This document shows, in pieces, positions 1 through 10,893 of a stretch of DNA of 64,000 nucleotides. Under the pieces are notes generated by a model. The model made no database searches. It worked only from the letters and a program-made list of their open reading frames with translations, and was not told where the DNA came from. A program made the position numbers and the translations under genes. Within the stretch, counting starts at the first letter, position 1. Every line of letters begins with the position of its first letter. This stretch comes from Psococerastis gibbosa (Eukaryota; Arthropoda; Insecta; Psocodea; Psocidae), in NCBI GenBank assembly GCA_963971405.1, contig OZ020484.1, positions 10,602,001-10,666,000 of the forward strand, given 5' to 3'.

Positions 1-384
1 TCGTTGCTCTAATTAATTATTGGCAGCTCAGCAGAGTGAAAATGGGTAGGTACTGTTTCCGAAACGGAACGCATTATATTCAGGGCATTAAACTCAGCCT
101 GCTATAACAGCAACCTTTTAATCACTTGATTTCCTTAACCCCGTCCCCACCAATAGTTATTTCAGGGAACGTCCCTTTTCAGTCTAATGAAAATGAAAAT
201 TATATGGGGAGACCGCCAAATCCTTCTTCTCATCATTAAAATGGAAAAGACAGGACTATAGGTGTTTGCCTGATTAATTTTGCGCTATATCTGTTTTACG
301 AAATGTCTTAAACGGTGACACCAGTAAAATAAACATTTTCAATATCACCTGAGCAGCACTGAGGCATTCTATTACATTTTAAAC
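1..384. other. unannotated AT-rich DNA
   Basis: No coding pattern, terminal inverted repeat or match to another part of the window was seen here. Confidence 0.5.
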
Positions 385-1256
385 AACCGGTCCGAGTTAA
401 CTCGAACATGCTTTCCAATTTATCAAAATTAGTAGATTGAGAAAATGAGTAATTTCATGGTAAATAATTTTCCTATGGTTAAATTTCCGATATCTCGGGG
501 GGGGGGGGGGGGGTTGTCCACCTGACGTCACTGGAGGTGAGGTAAATTCTAGATAGGTCAGACCAACAAATTACCACACAGCAATACTGGTAGGGCACGC
601 AATGCATTTCAGCGTGAATTTTCTATCATTTTTTCAAAAAAACATGATTTTACAAAACCAAATACTTTTCTGGAAAAGCAACCTGTCCGCTTTCGTTACT
701 CAATTTAACACCTAAAACATGCCTGAAGGTAGAAATCACCAATAGAAAGGTTTCGCAGAAAAATTATTTTTTAGTCATTTTTCATTAAAATTTAGCTATT
801 TTTATTTTTTTACCCCCAGAAGCAACCTATCAAGGGGCACGCGACCCCATGCATTTCGTTAAAATTAATAACGACTACAATATATGTGAATTTAAAAGAA
901 ATCGTTGCAGCCGTTTGTGAGAAATAAATTTTTTAGACGTTTTTTTGGAGTTTTTTGAGAATAACACCCCCCCCCCCAAATTAAGTTAGCCCCAAAAAAA
1001 AAAATTGTTCCGAGGTATGATTTTTGTGAACCTACATGCCGAATTTCATCAAGATCGACCGAGTAGTTTGCCCGGAAATCGACGCACAGACAGACAGACA
1101 GAACGACAGACAGAACGACACACAGACAGACATTTCGTAAAAACCACTTTTTTTGGTTTCTGGGACCTCAGAACGGGTAAATCCGTTGAAATCTCGGAAT
1201 CGAAAATTTCGACCGTCACAAAGCATTCCTTTTACTACGTATAAATTGGAAAGCAA
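385..1256 (-). mobile_element. Helentron-like non-autonomous element (HINE), copy 1
   Basis: One of seven copies of the commonest repeat here. Read on the minus strand it starts with TTGCTTTCCAATTTAT, carries a (GTCT/GTCY)n tract, and ends just past the inverted copy ATAAATTGGAAAGC (seen near 410) and a short hairpin (CGAGT/ACTCG type) next to AACCGG. Sub-terminal inverted repeats, a central GTCY microsatellite, a 3' hairpin and no obvious target duplication are the known layout of Helentron-associated elements such as DINE-1. A run of 17 G lies at 497-513. It encodes no protein; the open frames here arise from the GACA repeat. Family assignment is inference from structure. Confidence 0.72.
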
Positions 1257-1289
1257 TAATCTTTCATTGTTTCGTATCGTAGCCTAGAC

Positions 1290-1584
1290 CCGTGTCGGAT
1301 TAACCCCTGTTGGGGCTGTGGGTGCAAACTTGCATTATTGTATAGTAGAAGTACCTACGGCTGTACAGAGCCGACCCGGCGGTGCAAAATCTGACTAACA
1401 TTGCAGCAAAAAATGTTCAATTTCCCGCCAATTTCAAAACTTTGTAAATTTTTTGTCAACATTTAATTTTTTTTTAAATTAAAAAATATCTCCTTTGTGG
1501 GGGCCGGTATTTTAGGCATTTTCGGGGGGGGGGGGCGGGGGCGTGGGCCTGTGCCCTAAGTGTCCATGGATTAATCCGGCACTG
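1290..1584. mobile_element. hAT-type miniature element
   Basis: A 295-bp element flanked by a perfect 8-bp duplication GCCTAGAC (1282-1289 and 1585-1592). The ends are imperfect inverted repeats, CCGTGTCGGATTAA on the left and TTAATCCGGCACTG on the right. A CAGTG-type terminus with an 8-bp duplication is the hAT signature. The interior is AT-rich with a G run near 1525 and has no coding capacity. Confidence 0.75.
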
Positions 1585-1592
1585 GCCTAGAC

Positions 1593-2379
1593 TCACTGCA
1601 GATGTCCAATAACGACGCATAGGCTTCTTAAAAAAGAAAAATATATTAGATTTCGAAAAATTGGGTTAGTTTCATCTTAGCAATTACAAATACTGTAGAG
1701 AAAAGCCGCGCCAAGGTTTTGATAAAGAGGGGGGGGTCAAAAAATTTTTTTTACGTAATTTATTACTGAATTAATGGATAAATTCTTCAAATCATACCTG
1801 TTTACATACACAAATTTATTTCGGGGGGGTGGGGTGGTCCGGACCCCATGGACCATCCCCATGGGCACGGCCATGCCGTATAGACTACAAAGAAATATTA
1901 TTATTTCTACCGTATTCATAAATTCCGAAAATCACTGCTGTTTGTTCTCACGCATTTCTGATTTTACTTACAAAAAGATTAGAAATATCCAGCCAAATGT
2001 CACATTTTTTCAGTGAAAAAGATTTCTCATAATTCGAGCAACTTTTGCGCTTTCAACACTGAAACTTAGAATTACTTTTAATAAAAACAACACTTGTTGG
2101 ATGCGAATAACTAAGTGAACATTGTTCCCCGAATTTTTGAGGCGGAAATATTTCTAAATTTGATTTACAGTAAAACTTACGAAGCCCGTAATTATGGAGG
2201 AACGGCATACATCATTTTTAACGATTTCTTTATGGTAGGAAGGATGTCAGTACCTTGTAGCGCTACATATACAGTAGATATCCGTAAAAATTACAGTAGA
2301 TTTACGTACCATATTTAAACATTTCAATTTCTCAGTAAGCTAATCCCATTTCTACTTCCTGCGCTTGTTTCGCGTGTTA
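1593..2379. other. AT-rich DNA with a G-run patch
   Basis: A G-rich patch (about 1821-1860) and short meaningless frames. Nothing recognisable. Confidence 0.4.
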
Positions 2380-2585
2380 GAAAAAAAAGACGCGAGACGA
2401 CAACCAAGTGGTGGCTTAGGAATGGTAGAGGATCCCCTCTCATGACCACCATCTATTCGGGAGCAGCAGCCACTGTGGTTGAGTGGACCCAGGACCAGGA
2501 TCTTTCTTGTTGAGTCTCGAACCTCGACCTTTTCGTTTCGCATAATCTAGTACTGTACAAACTCGACTATCCCAACGTACTCGTC
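2380..2585 (-). repeat. possible tRNA-derived SINE head
   Basis: On the minus strand a B-box-like GGTTCGAGACTC (near 2520) lies about 45 bases after an A-box-like stretch near 2570, and an A/T homopolymer follows at about 2381. No second copy is visible in the window, so a SINE is only a possibility. Confidence 0.25.
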
Positions 2586-2664
2586 TGTTATACACAGATT
2601 AGTTTTCAAAGCCTTCTGCCGACTGAGAAATAATAGTGGCTAATAGAAGAGGGCGTATACCAGT

Positions 2665-2790
2665 TGGTCAATGGCCCAGAATTCTTACGGAAACAATATA
2701 AATAGTGTCGGAATCCATGGGGTCGTTGGCATTGGACAAGGGACCAATGGCTCACTATAAGAAGGTCTAGGTCCACAAGAAAAGTACTTC
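2665..2790 (+). repeat. interspersed repeat D, partial copy
   Basis: Shares a block ('ccagttkgycaatggcc' then 'ggggtcgttggcattggac') with 33395-33625, and in inverted form with 56655-56860 and part of 61430-61790. It is a short non-coding family of unknown class, possibly SINE-like because copies stop after a run reading like 'ggtccataaaa'. Confidence 0.6.
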
Positions 2791-2806
2791 AGGACATTAT
2801 TATTAT

Positions 2807-2946
2807 GGCCCCTATTCCACCAACGTCAATAGTGATAGTAAATGTAGTATTGACGTGGTAGCAGACATTAAAGACAGTCTAAAAATGTCTGCTACCACGT
2901 CAATACTACATTTACTATCACTATTGACGTTGGTGGAATACGCGCC
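2807..2946. mobile_element. PIF/Harbinger-like foldback, short form
   Basis: A 140-bp nearly perfect palindrome with ends GGCCCCTATTCCACC and GGTGGAATACGCGCC. Flanking triplets are TAT and TAA. The centre carries the hinge GACGTGGTAGCAGACATT facing its inverse, the same hinge as in the long foldbacks (for example 34462-34845) although the outer arms differ. Confidence 0.72.
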
Positions 2947-3010
2947 TAAGTCACAGTTCAATCTTTTATTATTATTATAATTATGTAGCCTCATGAAATG
3001 TATTATCACT

Positions 3011-3176
3011 CAAGGCCATAGCCAGAGAGGGGGTCTAGGAGTCTGAAACCCCCCTCCCCCCAAAAATATTTGCACCGTACACTGAATAGAATGGAGTGTT
3101 AAATATATTGAGGTTACCTCAGACGTCAGATGCCCCCCTCCCCCAAAAAACATTTCTGCCTACGGCATCGGCCTTG
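3011..3176. mobile_element. hAT-type miniature element
   Basis: Ends CAAGGCCATAGCC and GGCATCGGCCTTG, flanked by TTATCACT (3003-3010) and ATATCACT (3177-3184), a 7-of-8 match. The interior contains opposing C runs and no coding sequence. Confidence 0.68.
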
Positions 3177-3261
3177 ATATCACTGATGCTTACAAGATGC
3201 TTTAAAATTTAAGGTGTAATAAGCATTTATTTATTGTCGTATGAATTAACAAAAATAATAA

Positions 3262-3498
3262 ATGTGGCAATCATATTGGCATGAAGTGTACGCCGATGGC
3301 AGCGGTACGCCTCTGGATGGCTTGACCTACTTTGGGCCTGGTGTGTTGAACCTGCTGACGACCGCTGACAATGAGTACCTAGTGTGCGTAAGCATTGTAC
3401 AGCGGACGTCCAAGAAGGGAGGCACGAGCCAGGCCCGGGGTCGCCCAAGATGTCCAGGGGTGGACTTGAAGGCCTGTGATTCCCATCAATACTTATGA
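3262..3498 (+). other. unrecognised GC-rich open segment
   Basis: About 240 bases clearly richer in GC than the surroundings and open in one plus frame (78 codons, containing DGSGTPLDGLTYFGPG) and also in one minus frame. I do not recognise either translation. It may be a fragment of an old retroelement or an exon; a GTAAGT lies downstream at about 3529, but outside the plus frame, which stops at 3496. No second copy is present here. Confidence 0.25.
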
Positions 3499-3558
3499 GA
3501 TCAACCAATTCGGCCTTCTCTTGTTTAGGGTAAGTTCCTTTCTAGATGTTATATGGTA

Positions 3559-3590
3559 CCTCAGATTCACCCTGACCTCTGAATCTGAGG
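3559..3590. repeat. perfect 11-bp hairpin
   Basis: CCTCAGATTCA, ten bases of loop, then TGAATCTGAGG. An isolated perfect stem, probably the remnant of a small foldback element. Confidence 0.6.
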
Positions 3591-4199
3591 GATCATACGA
3601 CATTATTTAAAAGCTTCCTAATTTGTAAATATAACATTTATCATTCTATTAGTGGGCGGTTATTCCGACACTCATAAACAAATTTCAAAGAGTAATGATG
3701 AATTGTGAGATGAGCGTGGGGCTGTTGCTTTAAAATGACAGCACAAGAGAAGAGAAGGGGGGGGGGGAGAGTCCGCCTATTGTTGCTTTCCCATCACCAG
3801 GAAATGAGCTGAGACGGTTTCGACAGCTTTCCTTATGTATTACTTTCAACAGTGAGACAGATAAAGGTATTCCTGTTGATATTCATAACCATTGTAAGGT
3901 AGCATAAATAGCTTATTGGCCGAAATCGATTTATGTATTTGCATCAAATTGGCCGTTGAAATTCCTAAAATGTCACATAACATAAAATTACAAATATCGG
4001 TAGCATACATACTGCACAGTAAGACTTTCCCTTCCATGATTTACACAGATTATTAAGACTCCTTGCATTCAGAGCCCTAACTCAGATTGCGTCCTACTAT
4101 ATGGTTAACAAGGCGAAAATTGTAAACATATTGATCAGCCGTATATAAGTTAGTATATTTATAGTCTGACCTGCAGGCTACCAGCGGGGCCACAGGTGG
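3591..4199. other. unannotated DNA
   Basis: A G run at about 3759-3768 and otherwise AT-rich single-copy-looking DNA. Nothing else seen. Confidence 0.4.
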
Positions 4200-4978
4200 A
4201 GGAAAGAAAGAAAGAAAGAAAATTGTCTTTATTTTCCATGAGGGCGAATTTTGAGCCTTTCGACCCACTCTTGCAATTAAGCCATAGAAGGCCACCAGAT
4301 ATGATGGTGGCCAGCTGCCAATATAATGACTAAGCTGCCCCGACCATGCCTGACAGTACGGGCTTGCCCATAAAAGGCCGTATATGCCCAAGGACAAGCA
4401 CCTCCAAATAACCAAGAACACCGGGGAGGTGGCAGAAGAGATGGCCTAGAAACCTGATGAAAGCAACCCAATTAAGAAGACCCTTTGGTACCGGAGAAGC
4501 AGTCCCTAGTTAAAATGGGGCCATAGGATCTGTGACCCCATTAGAGATGGTTGCGGATGAACCCTGATAGGTCAGCGGCACCGCTCAAGTCTTCCACGCA
4601 GACTAGGATCACGGATCACGGGGAAGAATACTCCGAACCATAAACCAGGACGTTAGGCCAGCCAGTTGAGAAAGTGACCAATCAAGCATACGCCCAAGAA
4701 CAGTCCAAATAACAAGGAACACCGGGAAGGTGGCAAAAGAGATAGCCTAGAAACATATTGCAACCCAATTAAGAAGACCCTCTGGTACCCAAGAAGCAGT
4801 CCCTGGTAGAAATGGGGCCATAGTATCTGTGATCCCATTAGAGATGGCGGTGTATGATCCCTGATGGGTCAGCGGCGGCACTCAAGCCTTCCACGAAGAC
4901 TAGGAACACAGTGAAGGACACTGCGAACCCTAAACCAGGACGTTAGGCTAGCCATTTGAAGAAGTGACCAATCAAAAG
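4200..4978 (-). mobile_element. retroelement 3' region with tandem duplication
   Basis: On the minus strand the segment ends with an AATAAA-containing stretch followed by (CTTT)n at about 4201-4220, the look of a retroelement 3' tail. Upstream are two direct copies of a unit of about 300 bp, roughly 4383-4685 and 4686-4978, both containing CAACCCAATTAAGAAGACCC and GGACGTTAGGC and about 80-85 percent alike by eye. Small open frames lie in both units, but I recognise no protein. It could be a LINE 3' untranslated region with internal repeats. Confidence 0.5.
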
Positions 4979-5495
4979 TATGGATGGTTAGGTAGTGCCA
5001 ATATTGTGAGTGCGAGGACTAGGGCTTTCCCCAGCGTAGCCTGGCAGCAGTGAAGAGAACAAGAGAGCTGAATAACATCACACTGACACGCCAAGACGCC
5101 CTATAGAGAGATAGAGAAGCGCCAATGCCGTACTGCTGACACCCCGTAAAGGATAAGGTGCGGAAAAAGTAATAAAAAAATAGATATAGATTATAATCGT
5201 ATGACATTACAGGACATTTTGGTATGAAAGAGTTACAGCAGGAGAAACATTAGAAGGCCGGCTTGCACAGCGTTTACATGTGAGTAAGTTGGTGTTTTAA
5301 CGTTCCGAAAGAGAACACGAAAAAGTAAGTTCCACTTTATACAGGGTGCTGTAATAATTATTTATTTTATTTCCCAGGCTGGTTACTCGACCAGATATGG
5401 GAGGCTATTTTATAACAAAACAAATTATTCCAAATAATACATGGGTACGACCACCTCAAAGCTGCCACTACTCAGAGGTGGCGTCACAAAATACA
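4979..5495. other. unannotated DNA
   Basis: Flank between the duplicated retroelement region and a Helentron-like copy. A TTTATTTTATTT stretch near 5362 resembles a minus-strand retroelement tail. Nothing firmer. Confidence 0.35.
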
Positions 5496-6290
5496 GAACC
5501 GGTTCGAGTTTACTCGAACATGCTTTCCAATTTATCAATTAGTAGATGGGGATAATGAGTAATTTAATGTAAATAATTTTCCAATGGTTAAATTTCGGAT
5601 ATCTGACGTCACTGGAGGTGAGGTAAATTCTAGATAGGTCAGACCAACACATTACCACACAGCAATAATGGCATTTAAGGGTGAATTTTCTATCAATTTT
5701 TCAAAAACATTTTTTTGCAAAAAAACTAAATAGTTTTTTGGAAAAGCGACCTGTCCGGTTTCGTTACTCAATTTAACACCTAAAAGATGCCTGAAGGTAG
5801 AAATCATTGATAGAAAGGTTTTGCAGAAAAATTATTTTTTATTCATTTTTCATTAAAATTTAGCTATTTTTAGTTTTTTACCCCCAGAAGCAAACTATCC
5901 GGGGGCAAGCGACCCCCCGCATTTTGTTTATATTAATAACGACTAGAATAAATGTGAATTTGAAAGAAATCGTTGGAGCCATTTTTGAGAAATATTTTTT
6001 TATACGTCTTTTTTGGAGTTTTTTGAGAATAAAACCCATCCAATTTAAGTTAGTCCAAAATTAAAAAGAATGATCTCTCGAGGTATGATTTTTCTGAACC
6101 TACATGCCAAATTTAATCAAAATCGACCGAGTAGTTTTCCCGGAAATCGATGAACAGACAGACATTTTGTTTAAAAAAAAACACTTTTTTGGGTTCCTGG
6201 GACCTCAAAACGTCCGTTGAAATCTCGGAATCGAAAATTTGGACCATCACAAAGCTTTTCTTATATTACTACGTACAAATTGGAAAGTAA
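5496..6290 (-). mobile_element. Helentron-like element, copy 2 (no G tract)
   Basis: Same layout as copy 1: GAACCGG plus hairpin at 5496-5520, sub-terminal inverted repeat next to it, and the opposite end AAATTGGAAAGTAA at 6290. The (GACA)n block is reduced to two units at 6154-6163. It lacks the G homopolymer and the 11-base GTTGTCCACCT block found in the other copies; GATATCT joins directly to GACGTCA at about 5600-5612. Confidence 0.72.
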
Positions 6291-7420
6291 TAAATGGTGC
6301 TGCTGTACATACTCTAAATATCTTAAGCTGTAATTGAAGAAAATGAAACTAATACAAGATACAAATACAAATAAAAAATACAAATAAAAAAATACAAATA
6401 CAGATACAACAATACTAATACAATACTAATACAATATATAGACCTAGATCCACACAATTTTTGTATTGTATACTACAATACTATGCCAATTCCTTGTCAT
6501 AAATTACCGTAGATACATTTAATTTACCAAGCCGTAAAATAACTCGTACAGACTGAATGTAAATAGTAAGAATTCTGTTGTAATAAAGGTCAAAGACAAT
6601 CATGTTTTGTATTTCAAGGGAGAACTTCGCAACTTTTTACTTCCTCAAAAAGAAGCTTCTTTAGAAACACAATAACTTTCAAAATGATTTGTTGATGGCA
6701 GTGTGGAAACTTTTCTTTCCTATTTTAGCAACAGGTACAGTGCATAATATATTATGGAACTTTGAAGGGGAAGATAGCGAAATTGATGAATGACTCATTG
6801 TGCGAATTTTTTAAAATTATGGAACTCACCAAGCTAACGTAGCTTTAGGAGTAATTGAAAGTCCCTCTAAGTTTGATGGGAAATTCGATTACACTTTCAT
6901 AACTTCGTCAAGGGGTTTCTTAATAATTTTCTTCAACTAAGTGGTCTTTCCGACGAGAAGATGTTGGCACTCAGTTTGGTGAGTGAATTTTTATTAACTA
7001 CTGGTAGGTAACCTACCAAAACATGCATAATTCAAGTTAGGTACCGTATTGGCAAAATGCATGGTTTAGAGACAAACGGACACCCCCACTGGATAAGTAA
7101 AAATTAAATTTATTTCCTTCAAAACAGTTTTACAATGATTTTAGAAGTACAATATCAGTAGGAAGGGACCCTTTAGAACGAGACTGTACTGAGAACCTTT
7201 TACTATAGCTAATAGCTGAAACTAAAAACTAAAATATAGGGCTATGAGAAGACAAGTAAGCGAATAATAATAATTATGTTTCCATACATAAATGAGTAGA
7301 AGAAATACTCCCCTACATTTTGATGCAGAGTATTGCACGTCTTCTTCTCTAATCGATGTATTTGCAGAAATTTTTTCCAACTCCCTCTCCATTCTTCTTT
7401 GCCCTGGTCTGTTCTCTGGA
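6291..7420. other. AT-rich DNA with imperfect A/T-rich microsatellite
   Basis: A degenerate (ACAAATA)n-like patch at 6360-6440. The rest is AT-rich without recognisable genes or repeats. Confidence 0.45.
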
Positions 7421-7515
7421 GCCGGCACTAACTTCGTTTGGCCACAGTTTGTGAAGGCGTGAACATTGTATTTTTCGCGCCTTTAGAACTGTGGCCAAAT
7501 GGTGTTAGTGCTGGC
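7421..7515. mobile_element. 95-bp foldback with 34-40 bp arms
   Basis: Left arm starts GCCGGCACTAAC and right arm ends GTTAGTGCTGGC. The arms match through TTTGGCCACAGTT and AACTGTGGCCAAA with a loop of about 15 bases. No clear target duplication was found. Confidence 0.6.
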
Positions 7516-7644
7516 TACATGCTATGTGTTATAAAATATAGAGGAACATTTCATCTACTTCTTTTCATACTCATTTAAGGCTCTATGATGGATATTTTAT
7601 GAGAACTTTGACATTTTACAAAAAAAGAAAAGTGTAGTGGTATA

Positions 7645-7905
7645 TATACAAAGACTTTCACGGCCGCAGTAACTTGATGAAGCAGTAGAATCTAGGATGA
7701 TAGGCCGTGGTCGATCTGATAACGTACTTCCAAACGTTTCGCCAACATCCTCAGTGGCACTGCGTAGACTTTTAAGATTGTATCTCGGAGGCTCAGCAGC
7801 AACTCCAGTTGCAGATATTGACCGCAGATGTTGGCGAAACGATTGGAATTACACTTTCAGATTGACCACGGCCTATCGTCCCGGATTCTAAGGCTTCAGC
7901 AACGT
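7645..7905. mobile_element. palindromic pair of Penelope-like terminal repeats, copy 1
   Basis: The left part reads CTTTCACGGCC then GGCCGTGGTC, ACTTCCAAACGTTTCG and CCTCAGTGGCACT; the right part is its inverse, ending with GACCACGGCC and CCCGGATTCTA. These are the motifs of the 54395-55160 element. GAAACGTTTGGAAG next to CTGANGAT is the conserved end sequence I associate with Penelope-like elements. Here the hammerhead-like motif has lost its middle helix by about 14 bases. Confidence 0.6.
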
Positions 7906-8616
7906 CTGATTGGCACTTTATCACAGGTGGATACACTGTATAATAGGTACTGTACTTAATAATAATACATGTAACTGATTGTACCTTTGAGTCTTTGACG
8001 CGCATAATAAGTCATTATTCGTATGAAAACTAAGAAGCATGCCTCCAGTTGCTAAATATTGTAATTCAAACTAATAAAAAAGTGCCTACAATATTCATCG
8101 TACCTCTACGTATCTAAAGCATATCTAATTACAGTGGATGGAATTTTTAATTAGGTTAGTATCAAATTGATATTGTATCTCATCAGTTATACAGTGACGG
8201 CTTTTGGATATTCCTTTGATACCTTATTCGCAAAAAGGTCGTTCCTTCTACGTCATTTGATCGCACGATTAGACCACGTAACATAAAGAATAAATAGCAA
8301 CAGTGCACTAAACACTCGGTAGATTTTAAGCTATAGCATATCTTCTTTGACACTGGCCTCGTGACTGATTTTACATTTTACGAGCACAGACTACTGAAAC
8401 AATGACATTGTAGTAAAATTAGTTGCCCCAATTCATAGGTGTTGCTTTTAACACATTATTACGATTACGATTACGATTATATTTTATACCAACAACAACA
8501 AAATTAATTACATAGTTGACATACCGCAAGGCACTAGCCCGTGTGCGGTTAAGTACATTATACTATAATATACTAATAATGTTCTGGGGGCCTTTTTATG
8601 GTCCGTGGCCTACTTA

Positions 8617-9063
8617 GGCGGGTATTCCACATACGTACATCGTCAATGAAAATTATGAAATTGAAGGACATTTCCATTTTTCATTGATGGCGGCCATTCC
8701 ACGTGTTTTTTCAAAAATTTACAATTTTCTATTGAAACGTATGCGCCAAATTTTTAAATTTGTTTGCATTTGTTTCTTGAAATTGTATTTGTTTTCTTCG
8801 TCGCCTTATTTATATTTTATAATTTTATATTATTTAAACCTTATTACAATTTTTACACAGAAATGCGTTCTTTTTAAAGAAATCCATTAAAATAGTTGTA
8901 CTTGTCATATGCCATGACGCCATTTTTTAATTTTAGTTTGTTTGTGATTTTACTCTATGATCAATTGATTATTGATCAATTTTAACAATGGCATAGAGTA
9001 AAATTGAAATGTCCTTCAATTTCATAATTTTCATTGACGATGTACGTATGTGGAATACCCGCC
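8617..9063. mobile_element. PIF/Harbinger-like foldback, intermediate form
   Basis: Ends GGCGGGTATTCCACATACG and its inverse, flanked by TTA (8614-8616 and 9064-9066). The arms are about 60 bp. The interior from about 8880 to 8995 matches the core of the long foldbacks (CATGACGCCATTTTTTAA, TTTGTTTGTGATTTTAC, ATTGATCAATTTTAAC), although the outer arms belong to the 31925-32086 type. Confidence 0.75.
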
Positions 9064-9066
9064 TTA

Positions 9067-10514
9067 GTATAGTAGCCCATTGGCCCCTCTCCCAGTACTA
9101 ACGACTCAATGAATTTTTTGGACATTAGGCCTATAGATAATAATGTAAATTATATTTGTGTCCTATGAATTTTTTGGTCATTGGCAAACTGATACACGTC
9201 TTCAATGACGGTACGAGTCTTCTCAACACATTATACTAAAGCCAGTCCAGCACGACGTAAATGGTAAGTAAGCCTGGGTCCATAAAAATTCCTTCAAAAA
9301 TAACAATTACAATTACCAAGGTATATGCAGTAAAAACGGGTAAAATAATAGAGACGTATGCAGGGCGGCATATGGGGTCCCAAGGGTTTGAATGCCCCCC
9401 CCCCCTGTGATTGGAAAAATACGACATTGACCCTGACTAACAAAGAAATCGTTACAACTTTGTTTAGAAATGTTTCTAATTGTCATCTCACCCCCGGAAA
9501 GATATTGAAATGGCGCCACTGGAATAATAGGTGAATCGGGACAAAACCTAGTTCTTAGCTTTCAGTATATAGGTATACAGGTATATTGCAGAAGTATGAG
9601 GAATCATAATTCCTAGTAAGAAATAATTAACCCCATCTTGGCAATGCCCATACAAACAGGAGCACCGGTCAGCATGCAGCTGAATATTCAAGCAATCCCC
9701 ACCAATAATAGGGGCGTTGGGAACGTTGCATCAGCATACGAAATGGGATAAAAGGGGTAACTATCGTATACAATCGGGGAAGGTAATGCTTTCTCAAAGC
9801 TTTCCTTTTTCAAATAATGGCGCACTTTCAGTTGATCCATTCTTTAGAAATGGGAAATGGAACTTTTGACAAGAACTTTGAAATACAATAGAGAAGCTGG
9901 TTTAAGGAGAATAGATAATCATCCATGTAATGGAAAGTTAAACTAAACATTGGTAAAGCCCCTACAATAATAGATAGATAGATAGATAGATAGATAAATT
10001 TGTGTATTTATCAAAAATACAATACAATGTAAATTTCAAACCTGTTCCCCCTCAAGCTGGAGCTGGGTGGCACATCAATAGCACAGTCACAATATTTAAA
10101 AATTCCCCATTTTTTGGCGTTCTTATCTCTTTAAGGACTAACCGGGCAATTATTTTTATACAGCCACATCCAACAATTGAACGTATTTCGAAAATATCTA
10201 AAAACAAATCTCAACGAGTTTACCCCGACAAACGAAGACTACAGACTACCTGTAAACAACTTACTGACTTAGGTACTTTCTGAATATTAGCTTAGGCCTT
10301 TTTTCACATTGCAGCATATTATAATTATTGTAACTTAACGTTGAATGGAAATATAAATTTATTGAATTATATATATATGTATATCGTATATTTATATATT
10401 ATATAGCCTATATATATATTGTAATAATAACGGATTAAGACTCCAACTCGGATACCCATTTCAGAACAACGATTTGGAATAAATAGTGGGGAAGATTCTG
10501 TCATGCACTCCTTA
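9067..10514. other. AT-rich DNA with microsatellites
   Basis: Contains a C run near 9396, a (GATA)n tract at about 9971-9997 and a TA-rich stretch at 10366-10420. No genes recognised. Confidence 0.45.
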
Positions 10515-10890
10515 GGTGCCCATTCCATTGACCGGCTAGGGCTATTTCCAAAAACGGTGACGTGGTAGCAGACATTCAAGACTTAGGCGGGGTTTCCATC
10601 GACCTCGCATTGCAGAATTGAAGGAAATGTTTATTTTCCTCTATGCCATAGTTAAAATTGATCAATGATCATACAGTAAAATCACAAACAAACTAAAATT
10701 AAAAAATGGCGTCATGGGATATGTTAAGTACAAACATTTTAATAGATTTCCATAAAAAGAAAATTCTAATTTCCGTCAATGTCATTTGCATTCTGCAATG
10801 CGAGGTCGGTGGAAATGAACCTGTCTTGAATGTCTGCTACCACGTCACTGTTTTTGGAAATAGCCCTAGCCGGTCAATGGAACGGGCGCC
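10515..10890. mobile_element. composite foldback, long form, copy 1
   Basis: A 376-bp palindrome with TTA on both sides (10512-10514 and 10891-10893). Outer arms: GGTGCCCATTCCATTGACC, CGGCTAGGGCTATTT, then the hinge GACGTGGTAGCAGACATTC. Inner arms: TTAGGCGGGGTTTCCA and CTCGCATTGCAGAAT. The core contains ATTGATCAATGATC. TTA duplications and a GG(G/C)-type terminus suggest a Tourist-like PIF/Harbinger element. No transposase is present. Confidence 0.8.
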
Positions 10891-10893
10891 TTA

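Noticed and set aside
1005-1256. Opposed open frames rich in DRQT or SVCL residues, also at 18722-19042, 40054-40242 and 48966-49191
   Set aside because: They are translations of the GACA/GTCT microsatellite of the Helentron-like family; the same DNA is open on both strands and has no coding function.
385-1256. Terminal-inverted-repeat MITE interpretation of the GCTTTCC family
   Set aside because: One inverted repeat lies about 25 bases inside the end, beside a hairpin, and the empty site shows no duplication, so a Helentron-like layout fits better.
8680-8890. 68-codon plus frame inside the 8617-9063 foldback
   Set aside because: The AT-rich interior of a palindromic element gives hydrophobic frames by chance.
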